From positions 9,114,001 to 9,178,000 of the forward strand of contig CP075496.1 in assembly GCA_021613535.1 (NCBI GenBank): DNA of 64,000 nucleotides, read 5' to 3'. The notes under the pieces were generated by a model. The model searched no databases, had not been told where the DNA came from, and worked only from the letters and a program-made list of their open reading frames with translations. This DNA is from Adineta vaga. Lineage: Eukaryota; Rotifera. Both the position numbers and the translations under genes were made by a program. Below are positions 46,996 to 56,321 of this stretch, in pieces. How positions within the stretch are numbered: the first letter of the stretch is position 1; each line of letters starts with the position of its first letter.

Positions 46996-47032
46996 TAAAG
47001 TTTAACTTTGCCTAAAACCCAACTTTGCCTTA
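46996..47032 (-). repeat. Right terminal inverted repeat
   Basis: Reverse complement of the left end with a few substitutions (AAGTT for AAATT, GGG for GAG). Confidence 0.7.
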
Positions 47033-48349
47033 CACATCTACATATATTCTCTCAAACGTTTTCTATATTCTGCGAGTTATAATCGTTCACCCCTACTGTC
47101 ACTCCACGTCCTCATCCTTAAGATGGGTAGTGGATGGATAGAATAAGATATAGTACGTGTGGAGTATAGCCAATATATTGATGGAATAAGTTAGAATATA
47201 CAAGCGGATTGCTGAACAATTGGAGTATCGCCTTTTTCTCTCTTGACCTCTGTTTCTACTACAGCCAATTTTATTAGTGACAATTGAGATACACGAATGC
47301 CGGATATCATAGGCTAAAACAGCTTAAAGACATTTGTAACGGAGAAAAACAATATTATTTTCTTTATCAGTATCAAACTTTTGTTCTCTCACATCATTAT
47401 CACTACATATCTTCCACAGAATGAGTCGAAAAAAGCCGAGTCAAGATAATTAAAGTTGCCTTTTCATTCATTGATTCTGTTCAATTACATAAAATTAATT
47501 AATCAAAATGTTATAATTTTAAAGAAAATACTTATCTCATCAACTAGGAAAAAATCTACATAGATAAAATGATTTAGAGCTATATGAATTAGTTATTGAT
47601 GACTTTACTCGAAAATAGCAGTAAATGTCTGTATCTAGAGAGCTCTCCGCAGCCATTCAACAGTAATTTATCGATAGAAAACAAAACTTTGGAGAACTAT
47701 GACATCATAATATTGAATAAAAGAAATAATCACTTGTCTAACATAACTGACGTTTAGACGATGATTATTTCGATGTCATACTTCCTTTTTCAATGTTGGA
47801 TAAAAATGATGAGAAGAACAGCAGTTGTTGTTTTCATATTTGAATATGACACATACAGACATTATTGTGCGCCGTTATTAGATAAAAGAGTATTAGACAT
47901 TATTTTGCAGAATACCAGCATATATTTTGAGTCATTCATAGACGGTTTTTTTTTATTCGGCGAAACTTGCTAATGCAATAAAGATATTATAAGTTATTCT
48001 TATGAATATGAAATAGAAGATTAATGTTATGGATGAAGATATGAATTAGACTATCCAGCAGATATTAAGCGACAAACAAGCCATGGAATTCGGTGCTAAG
48101 AGACGGTTCATTTATGATTAATTTTGAAAAGGTACAACATATACACATTGTCAAGACTTATAGACCGTATCATAATGATGAATGCATATGGCTAGTATTG
48201 TTGTGTTATATTGTGACTAGTGTTATTTGAATAACTGACTTGTTTTCTTATTCAGATCGTTTATAATCAAAGCATAATTCTCTTCTACTTCAAACCTACT
48301 TGTTCAGCTATAATTAGTTAGATTAGTCGTGGAACGTATATGCTATCAC
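47033..48349. other. Intergenic, no gene seen
   Basis: AT-rich. A + frame at 47761-47973 ends in FLFGETC, like the 38398 peptide, but its other parts are not similar. No confident feature. Confidence 0.35.
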
Positions 48350-49080
48350 AACTTCTTATAGTCATTGTTCATCAGCATCATAGTGATAATTGTGATGAAA
48401 AACGGCAGATTCTTTCAAATAATCCAATGATAATATTGATTTGAAACGAGAGTTCTGCTGAATAATTACAGTGGTGATGAAAGATTTTCGAAATGTCTTT
48501 CTAATTCGCTTATATGTGATATACCACTACCGTATAGAAGAAGAAATTTTGTTCATAATGATGTATGAAGTTCGTATTTGCCATTACAGGAAAAAATAAT
48601 TGTTTTCTTCGTCGACGATCGTTGTATTCTATATGATTAATGCATGAATATTCGAATGAATTCAATGAAAAATGAATTGGTAGGATGTTGGAAATATGTG
48701 CGTGTTGAAAAGATATCAAGCACTTGTAATTTTTCCCAAAGTAATGAATAATACTGTATGCAACGAGTAGGTTTATTCCTTTTTTTGTATTTTCGGCAAA
48801 CAGAATCATCTAATACAACAATAGAATCTTATCAATATGATCATGACGGATTATTATGCGCTGCAATTGAAAATGTAAGACGTAATTCAAAGATAGATAT
48901 GTGTAGGTGATGCTCGGGAAAATGATGACTTACTTCCGATCTTTTATCAATGGGAAGCTTTCGCAGATGAAGACTGTTTCCCTAATGCACTATATAAGAA
49001 GACTGCTTGCTACAAGAAAAGCATTCCTTGTTTAGTTCTTATAATTAAAACTAATTTTTCAAAGCATCAAAAAAAGGTAA
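48350..49080 (+). pseudogene. Unidentified decayed coding-like sequence
   Basis: Protein-like stretches alternate with stops: IVIVHQHHSDNCDEKRQ near 48365, YQYDHDGLLCAAIENVRRN near 48830-48890, and ENDDLLPIFYQWEAFADEDC near 48920-48980, followed by a GTAAG donor at about 49076. Composition is unlike the surrounding AT-rich DNA. The family is not recognised. Confidence 0.3.
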
Positions 49081-49133
49081 GTAGAAAATCGAGTAGACTG
49101 TGCGTAATGTGAAATACATATTTAGTTATAGGT

Positions 49134-49452
49134 ATGGTTTACTCAAAACATTCTATCTTGGTTATAATGTTTGCCATTGTATTATTAATTGTGCAAATAG
49201 TGGCCCAACTGAGCGCAAGTGTGAATGCTAGTAAGAAGAAATATTTTTTGATCAATATAGCGCTCAATATTTTATATCTGAATAGATACGATTGATGGTA
49301 ACGATGTACCAGAAGATCGTCGCATTAGATATTGCAACGGTACAAGCATTCGAGACGACATTACATGTAATCGATGGTGTCGATCGATTCGTTTCAGCTA
49401 CGGTTATTGCCAGCCACGCAACGGCAAAATTGTTTGCTTCTGTCGTGGTTGA
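49134..49452 (+). CDS. Defensin-like CS-alpha-beta peptide (defensin B)
   Basis: Two exons, 49134-49230 and 49286-49452, with a 55 bp GT-AG intron in phase 1, giving 87 aa. Exon 1 is a signal peptide (SILVIMFAIVLLIVQIVAQ) cut near SVNA. An acidic/basic propeptide-like stretch (DGNDVPEDRR) leads to six Cys with spacing C-x(10)-C-x3-C-x(9)-C-x(7)-C-x-C: RYCNGTS, TCNRWCRS, YGYCQP and VCFCRG at the terminus. That is the invertebrate defensin pattern. The mature peptide is cationic. Expected function is secreted antibacterial defence. AATAAA lies at 49524. The gene layout (phase-1 intron after the signal, CxCRG end) matches defensin A at 39262. Confidence 0.82.
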
Positions 49453-49589
49453 TGAATAACGGGTGTTATTACGCAATTAATCCAGAACTTTAAAAAAACA
49501 TTTATAATATCACTTGATAGAGCAATAAAACAGTGCTTTTAAAGCACATGGATATAAGTGTATTCATCATATTCGCTATTAGCTAATAT

Positions 49590-50656
49590 CTGAGAAAGTC
49601 AATCATATAATAAACTGTACGAGTGTGGATGAAGATGCTCGTAGGATATAAGGATCGTTAAAAATAAATAGGGTGTGGGGTGTGGGTGTGTTTTTGGACG
49701 AGCAGTCAAGTTCACATTTAAATCTGGGTGCAGATGTGGATGTGCATTAAAGTTTCATTTGCATTCAAATGATGATATAAATTCCCCTTTAGATATGGGT
49801 GGAGGTTTGAGCGTACTTTTAAGTTTTTACTTGGACGTGATTATTGCAAGTAAATCAGATGTCGAAGACTTGCATGTATGAGACACAGAGAGTTTAAAAT
49901 CATAAACTTAGACCCAAACTCAAATGCAATATCAAAGCATAAAACGAACCAAACCCTTACGGTTTGTGTTTGTTACGTGTATAATTGTGAGTGCCGGTAA
50001 ATATGGGAAGGAATCAGAACCCAGCGGTGGAAATTGAATGGCATTATAGGATAGACACAAAAGGGAAAAGTGATTCCTTATAGTTCTGGTTAGATCCTAT
50101 GTTTCTTGACGAATAAAAACACTCATAAGATTTGGGAAACTATTGAACTATTCAGAAACTAACAGGATACGGTGAATCCGAGGAACCAGAAACGAAATGT
50201 TCCTACTTATAATGGCTTTTGAGAGTCCCTGATGATTTCTAGGAATCGCTATGTCCGTCTTAGTAGACGTGCATCACATAAAACCCAAACTGTTTGGGAA
50301 TTTTATTTTAAGCTAGCCAACGGGCTTGAATGAGATATCGATTTTGCGAATATGTCAATCTTAATTCATCTGGACTTCCGAGTTTTTAGTTATTAACATC
50401 AGCTTGGGTTCAGTGGGTGTCCAAGATGAGGGACGACTATCAGTATATTCATACTCAACGGTGTCAGTCAATCAAGGGATTCATTAATGATCTTTGTTAT
50501 TTCTAAAAAAAAGTTACAGTCGTTTCCAACGTTGAAGAGACAATCGATTTAAACTTTTACGCAGATCCAGGCTCGCAACTTTACGCAGCACATCTCACAA
50601 ACACACTTATATTACATTCTTTTATGTTACGAACCTTCTCCGAACGGCTTCAAGCA
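49590..50656. other. Compositionally distinct island beside the right arm, possible transposon debris
   Basis: This stretch is clearly less AT-rich than its neighbours, with GT-rich runs (GGGTGTGGGGTGTGGGTGTG at about 49671) and passages such as CCAACGGGCTTGAATGAG. No ORF longer than 70 codons and no recognisable transposase, reverse transcriptase or terminal repeat. Its right edge coincides with the start of the duplicated GPCR segment. Confidence 0.4.
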
Positions 50657-53600
50657 CACGTTCAGTAAATGTAAAGATAAATTATCATTCCATCACGTTC
50701 ATACACGTTTGATAATCATGTTTCTGCACATGTATCTTTTGAAATACGATCTCTCTCCTTTTTCTCTTCACTGCAAACATCACATAACTTATGCCAGGCA
50801 TTTTCCTCTCTTTCTCTCCTACTTTTTTTATCTCACTATCATATTCTCATCACCATATAGAAGTTAAAACTTTCTGCTTTGCGTGAGATTCAATAAAAAC
50901 AAACTACAAGATTAACAATGAACACTATATTCTTGATTCAAGGTAAAAGAATATTTCAGATTTTTCTACTATTTTCATTTTGGTTGATATTGATGACATG
51001 TCAACTGAACATGTACAATCTCATCGAAGAAACAAATGACAAGAGTAATGCATTAGAATATGATTGTTTGGATTATTATGTTTATCGAGCAAAACTAGCT
51101 TATCAACACTTGTATGATATCACTGTTGATGTTATACCATTTTGTTTTCGTCCAATGCATCGTTTAGCTGATGATCCAATGGATTCATCTGTTCATCCAC
51201 TTGCTCGTCAACTATCATTCGAAACGATCAGTTTGACTGGCATCACTTCTCAGCAACTTTTGTCATGGTCGATTTCGATGAAAATAGCTGAACGTTATCA
51301 AGCTTATTTGAATACGAAAGGTATCGAATCATTGAATGAATACTTCTATAACTGTACTCCTCCATGGTTTGGTGTTCGATGTCAATATTCGTTCGAACCT
51401 CGATACACAAACATCTCGTCATTTAATGAAATCATCGAAGCAACATTTCAACAAAAACAACTCTATTCACCTTCATCGAACACGATGATGCCAGTGTCGA
51501 TGCCATGCTATGATCTGGTTGAATGCCATCAAAATGGAAGGAAGTGGTGTCTTGATTGGCGTGAGATTTGTAATGGAGTTGTGGATTGTTTTGATGAAGG
51601 TATTGATGAAGAAAATTGTTTTGTAATAGAAATGAATGTATGCAGAGATGATGAATATCGATGTCATAATGGAATGTGTATTCCAGAAGATTTGTGGAAT
51701 GATGGTGATGGTGAAGCAGATTGTGTTGATCGATCTGATGAAAAATTAGATGTTTCATATGTGAAGATGTGTTATCAAGATGCATCATTTCGATGTGAAG
51801 AACATTCATGTCGAGCAGATGGAGGTACATTTTCATGTGGTGATGGCGAATGTGTGACAAAATATGAATATTGTCATAGTGGTCGAGATCAGTTATTGAT
51901 TGAATCAATCATGAGACAAGATGATCTTGATGATGAATGTTGGATGATAATGGTTTGTTTGAGTGGAGTTGTCAAGCAAATCAATGGAACATTGTGTGAT
52001 CAATGGCTAATGAATGACGTTGCAAATGAGTATCTTATCCAATGTCCTCTTTTCTTTCAGTTTCCAAGTGTTGCCGTTTACTCGAATCATGTTCGTTTCT
52101 TCTATGAAAATGTTCATTCGCGAAGCGATCAGGAGATGAATTTGTTCCCTAATTATATATGTTATGATGCAGAGTTGTGTGAATTTCGTTCATTTGAAAG
52201 AGTTCGTGGTAACCTAAGTTGTCTGACACAACTCTATAACGACATCGAATGGGACAAGGAAAATCCTTGGAGTGCATTAATGTTGTTGATTGAGCAAACG
52301 TTTCGTCCTTGTTTAGTATCTGGAAGTTTTATTCCAAGTGAAATGACACTTTCAAATCACTCAACAATATATAAATGTTCGAACTCATCAAAATTGATTC
52401 CTATGAGTCGAGTCAAAGATTTTTTAGAAGATTGTGTCGAGGGTGATGATGAAAGTATCACAAATAGTTGTCAGCTTGGCGATCGACATAGAGTCAAATG
52501 TTATGGCGTAAATGATTGTTGGTCATCAATACAGAAAGAAAAAGTCTGTTTACGGAGTAGGAGGCAAAGTCAAAACAATCTCACATTTCTAAGTTTTTGT
52601 GATGGAATTGCTCACCACTCCTACCAAAATCTCAACGGAAAAGAGCGCAACGAAGAAGATGGATGTGAAATGAACAAGGTATGTGATAACATATATGCAC
52701 GCTGCGATGGTTATTGGGCATGTTCAGATGGACGCGATGAATCTAATTGTAGTCAATCATTATGTCCACCAAAACATCATCCATGTATATCGCCAGACAA
52801 TTATACAATGTTTTGCTTACCTCACACACTTGTCAATGATGGACGAGATGATTGTCTCGGAGCAACAGATGAACAAACTGAGTGTCGTGAGGCATACGAT
52901 TCCAATGAAATCTCCCAGAATTTTCGATGTTTGAATGATTCATCATGCTTAAAGTCATCGGAATTATGTGATAAAACTACACATTGTCCATTGCTCAATG
53001 ATGACGAAGCATTTTGTCAAGATTCTCAATTCACATTTACTTGTGAGCAAAATGGATCATATCATCGAAATGAAATCGAACAAATTCTTTGTGGATTAAA
53101 TGAATATGACAAATATCGATACAGATTCTTTACTCTCATTACTTCACCCATTTATCCATCTTCAATCTCATCCCATCTCACCAATGAAATCAATTATCAT
53201 TTACAAGCACAAGAAGAAGAAGAAGAAGAAGAAGAAGAATTTATGATAAAAAAGAATACAACAATGATAGAAGAAGATAATCAATGGACACATGATTGTA
53301 ATCGTGGAATAAAGATTGAGAAATATACAAATAATGGAACATTTTCGAATTGTTTGTGTCCACCCAGTTATTATGGTGATCTATGTGAATATCAAAATCA
53401 ACGTCTTAGTTTATCATTACAATTAAGTTCAATAAATCGATATGAAACATATGGTATTGTTATTTTGTTGATTGATAATGATGAGATTATAATAGAATTT
53501 AATCAACTTCAATATATTGCAAAAGATAGTTGTACAATGAAATTTAATCAATATTTATTATATCCAACAAGACCAAAGAATCTGTCAACGAATTATAGTA

Positions 53601-55831
53601 TTCGTATTGATGTTATTGAAAAGAATTGGATGAGTTATATTGGACATTGGTATTTTACAATTCCATTCTTGTTTCTACCTGTTAATCGTATGAGTTTATC
53701 ATTGAATTTATCATCGAATGTAGTGGAAAGAGGAAATCAATGTTCAATGGAATGTTCGAATGGACAAGAATGTGTCAAGTATGTGAATGAAGAGAAATCA
53801 TTTTGTCGATGGATGAAATCGAATTCAGGACATAAATGTTCAAATGATTCGATATTTATTGGAAAGAAAAGAGCAAAGGAATCGATTTGTGTTTGTCCAT
53901 TGAATGAATATGGATCGAATTGTTTGATCTCATCAAAATGTTCAATAAATCATTGTCAAAATCATGGTCAATGTATTCGCAATGATTTAAATATGTTTCA
54001 TCGGAATTATTCATGTATTTGTCCAAATAAATATTATGGTTTACATTGTGAATATAGAAAATGGGAATTAGATGTTTCAATAGATGAAATAGAGATTCCA
54101 TCTTATTTAATTGCATATTTCTATACAACATCCAATCAATCTCAACCAATTCAAACAATTATTCTTCGAAAATTAACACTTTTTCAACATATTGTTACAT
54201 TTCATATATCCATTCCATTTCATTTAGTTTTTATTCAAATTCAACATGATTTCTATCTTGTTTATCTTCAACATCGATCACAAATGTCAATGTTAACAAG
54301 TCTTAATCCAAAACAAAAATGTCAATCAATCGACAACTATCTCAATTCTACTATTTTACAATTACATCCCTATGAACGAATCACTTATTTTCATAAATTA
54401 TGTTTTTTACATTGGCATTTACAATGTTTTATTGATCAAATGTATTTATGTTTATGTACAAATGATCATCATGCAAATTGTTTAGAATTTTCTGAAAAAT
54501 ATTCTTCATCACAACATCATTTTCAATGTATATCAAATGATAATTATTGTTTAAATCAAGGTGAATGTTATCAAGATCATCCTCAATGTCCATCAACAAA
54601 GATTTGTTTATGTGCCAATTGTTTCTTTGGTCAACAATGTCAACTTTATGCTAAAGGTCTTGGTTCAACATTAGATGAAATTCTTGGCTATGAATTTCGA
54701 CATAACAAAGGATTTTTTTCTCAATCATTTTCGATTCAAATCAGTGCATTAACTACAATGATTATCTTTCTTATTGGAATTATCAATGCTATCTTATCAA
54801 TGATGACATTTTCACAAGCAAAAGTACATGAAGTTGGTTGTGGATTATATTTATTTTCATCATCGATGACATCATTATTAACAATAACATTTTTTACAAT
54901 AAAATTCTGGTTACTTTTTCTTTCTTATCAGAATATATCAAATCTTCGAATGGTTTTAATTCTTAATTGTCGTTGTATTGAAGTTTTATTGAAATTATTT
55001 TTATTTATTGACAATTGGTTGAATGCTTGTGTAGCAATTGAAAGAACATGTTCAGTTATCCAAGGATTATATTTTGATCGAAGTAGAAGTCGAAGAATAG
55101 CAAAAGTGATTGTTCCATTGATATTTTTGTTTAATGTTACACTTCTTATTCCACAAATCATCTTTCTTCATGTTTTTCAAGATGAACTTGAAGAACGAAG
55201 TTGGTGTGTGATTGAATATAAGATTTGGTTGAAGATTTATACGATGGTGATGATATTTATTCATTATTTTATTCCATTTTGTATTCAAATATGTTCAACT
55301 ATTCTAATTATTCTATTTACAGCTCGTCAACGAACAGCATCACAAACAGACAAAACATTTTGGAGTCATTTGAAACGGAAAATTCTAAAATACAAACAAC
55401 TTTTGATTAGTCCAATGATCATTGTTTGTTTAACTTTTCCTCATTTGATTATTTCAATTATTTTAGATTGTAAAAAATCATCGCGATTATTTTCGTTCTA
55501 TTTGATTGGATATTTTTTATCATTTATTCCAGCAGCATGTGTTTTTATCATCTTTGTTTTACCATCTCCACTTTATCGAAAACAATTTCGACAACGTATT
55601 TCACATTTAAGACGACAACTGAGTAGTCGTTAGATTTGATGAAGATGTGATATGATAGTAAATATTCGAGACAAAAGTGTGCTTATATGTGAGTGTTTAA
55701 CTGAGAATTGTGCTTTTATATAGATGTTTGAATATTAAAATAAATCGACTATTGTTGTTGCATCATTTTGAAGATTTTAGACGTATAAGCAATGTTTGAG
55801 TGGAGTATTGTGAGAAGGATGAATTATTTGT
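50657..55831. repeat. Inverted duplication, right arm (about 5.2 kb)
   Basis: Reverse-complement match of 25174-30388. The upstream edge is marked by CACGTTCAGTAAATGTAAAG, with weaker similarity a few tens of bases further left. The downstream edge is sharp after GAATTATTTGT at 55831. The promoter-proximal part differs by several substitutions and small indels. Confidence 0.9.
50918..55633 (+). CDS. LDLa/EGF adhesion-type seven-TM receptor, copy 2
   Basis: Intronless, 1571 aa, same architecture as copy 1: signal/anchor, EGF end, LDLa block, Glu tract (9 residues), EGF modules, seven-TM domain with ERT at the DRY site, basic tail. Residues 1-330 and 720-1571 differ from copy 1 by only scattered substitutions (for example NYFHK/TYFHK, DKMYL/DQMYL). 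Between about 435 and 578 (nt 52220-52655) the copies differ at roughly half the positions, without length change: here VKDFLEDCVEGDDESITNSC, there MDKIIDCIDIDDETFSNSC. LDLa-like acidic Cys motifs remain in both. Both genes are open, so both are probably functional. Confidence 0.9.
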   Translation: MNTIFLIQGKRIFQIFLLFSFWLILMTCQLNMYNLIEETNDKSNALEYDCLDYYVYRAKLAYQHLYDITVDVIPFCFRPMHRLADDPMDSSVHPLARQLSFETISLTGITSQQLLSWSISMKIAERYQAYLNTKGIESLNEYFYNCTPPWFGVRCQYSFEPRYTNISSFNEIIEATFQQKQLYSPSSNTMMPVSMPCYDLVECHQNGRKWCLDWREICNGVVDCFDEGIDEENCFVIEMNVCRDDEYRCHNGMCIPEDLWNDGDGEADCVDRSDEKLDVSYVKMCYQDASFRCEEHSCRADGGTFSCGDGECVTKYEYCHSGRDQLLIESIMRQDDLDDECWMIMVCLSGVVKQINGTLCDQWLMNDVANEYLIQCPLFFQFPSVAVYSNHVRFFYENVHSRSDQEMNLFPNYICYDAELCEFRSFERVRGNLSCLTQLYNDIEWDKENPWSALMLLIEQTFRPCLVSGSFIPSEMTLSNHSTIYKCSNSSKLIPMSRVKDFLEDCVEGDDESITNSCQLGDRHRVKCYGVNDCWSSIQKEKVCLRSRRQSQNNLTFLSFCDGIAHHSYQNLNGKERNEEDGCEMNKVCDNIYARCDGYWACSDGRDESNCSQSLCPPKHHPCISPDNYTMFCLPHTLVNDGRDDCLGATDEQTECREAYDSNEISQNFRCLNDSSCLKSSELCDKTTHCPLLNDDEAFCQDSQFTFTCEQNGSYHRNEIEQILCGLNEYDKYRYRFFTLITSPIYPSSISSHLTNEINYHLQAQEEEEEEEEEFMIKKNTTMIEEDNQWTHDCNRGIKIEKYTNNGTFSNCLCPPSYYGDLCEYQNQRLSLSLQLSSINRYETYGIVILLIDNDEIIIEFNQLQYIAKDSCTMKFNQYLLYPTRPKNLSTNYSIRIDVIEKNWMSYIGHWYFTIPFLFLPVNRMSLSLNLSSNVVERGNQCSMECSNGQECVKYVNEEKSFCRWMKSNSGHKCSNDSIFIGKKRAKESICVCPLNEYGSNCLISSKCSINHCQNHGQCIRNDLNMFHRNYSCICPNKYYGLHCEYRKWELDVSIDEIEIPSYLIAYFYTTSNQSQPIQTIILRKLTLFQHIVTFHISIPFHLVFIQIQHDFYLVYLQHRSQMSMLTSLNPKQKCQSIDNYLNSTILQLHPYERITYFHKLCFLHWHLQCFIDQMYLCLCTNDHHANCLEFSEKYSSSQHHFQCISNDNYCLNQGECYQDHPQCPSTKICLCANCFFGQQCQLYAKGLGSTLDEILGYEFRHNKGFFSQSFSIQISALTTMIIFLIGIINAILSMMTFSQAKVHEVGCGLYLFSSSMTSLLTITFFTIKFWLLFLSYQNISNLRMVLILNCRCIEVLLKLFLFIDNWLNACVAIERTCSVIQGLYFDRSRSRRIAKVIVPLIFLFNVTLLIPQIIFLHVFQDELEERSWCVIEYKIWLKIYTMVMIFIHYFIPFCIQICSTILIILFTARQRTASQTDKTFWSHLKRKILKYKQLLISPMIIVCLTFPHLIISIILDCKKSSRLFSFYLIGYFLSFIPAACVFIIFVLPSPLYRKQFRQRISHLRRQLSSR

Positions 55832-56321
55832 TTCTCGTGTAGAGCATTGTCTAATTTAAAATGCATTTGGAACAATCCTGCTAAAACCAATATATTGAGC
55901 TTATGAAATGAGTACATTTATAGTAGGACAAAAGTTAAACTTTGAGATAAATTAAGCTGATAACGGTAGTTTCTTCCAATACAAATGTGATTGTCATTAA
56001 ATTCTCCGTGATTGCATCATAGAGATTATGTTATTTATTTCGTCCTATACTGATTCTTATTCGTCAGTATTCGATCTCGATTAGACATAAGACTTTTTCT
56101 AAATATTACATTATCGTCGCATATCCCATCTTGCATAGTTGATATTAATTGTTACTATTGAAAAATACTTCTATATTACGAATACATCAGTTACATTTCT
56201 TCGTATAGACGAATAAAGAACCTATTCTCTGTATGATAAAATATTGTGAATCTATAATTTGTTAGATTATCATGATCTTTTATTATTATTATCATTCATA
56301 GAATGGTGTATCTTGAACTTT
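55832..56321. other. Intergenic, nothing seen
   Basis: AT-rich spacer between the right arm of the duplication and the 3' end of the GH128 gene. No feature recognised. Confidence 0.4.

Larger units (their letters stand above)
46195..47032. mobile_element. Non-autonomous terminal-inverted-repeat element (MITE-like), about 838 bp
   Basis: The left end TAGGCAAAATTGAGTTTTAG (46195 onward, continuing to about 46229) matches the reverse complement of the right end 46996-47032 over about 35 bp with a few mismatches. Each end has two copies of a GGCAAARTT submotif, and the left end has a third degenerate copy. TA dinucleotides sit at both outer edges (cTAGG and CTTAc), suggestive of a TA target duplication, but this is imperfect. 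The interior has no transposase ORF and contains degenerate tandem units near 46755-46915. Confidence 0.65.

Noticed and set aside
49671-49690. GT-rich run as telomeric repeat
   Set aside because: GGGTGTGGGGTGTGGGTGTG is irregular and short, and not a tandem array of the TGTGGG-type telomere unit.
25174-55831. Whole region as a classical allelic palindrome
   Set aside because: Only the GPCR segment is duplicated; the genes outside the arms (ART-TPR and decayed fragment versus GH128 and glycosyltransferase) do not match.
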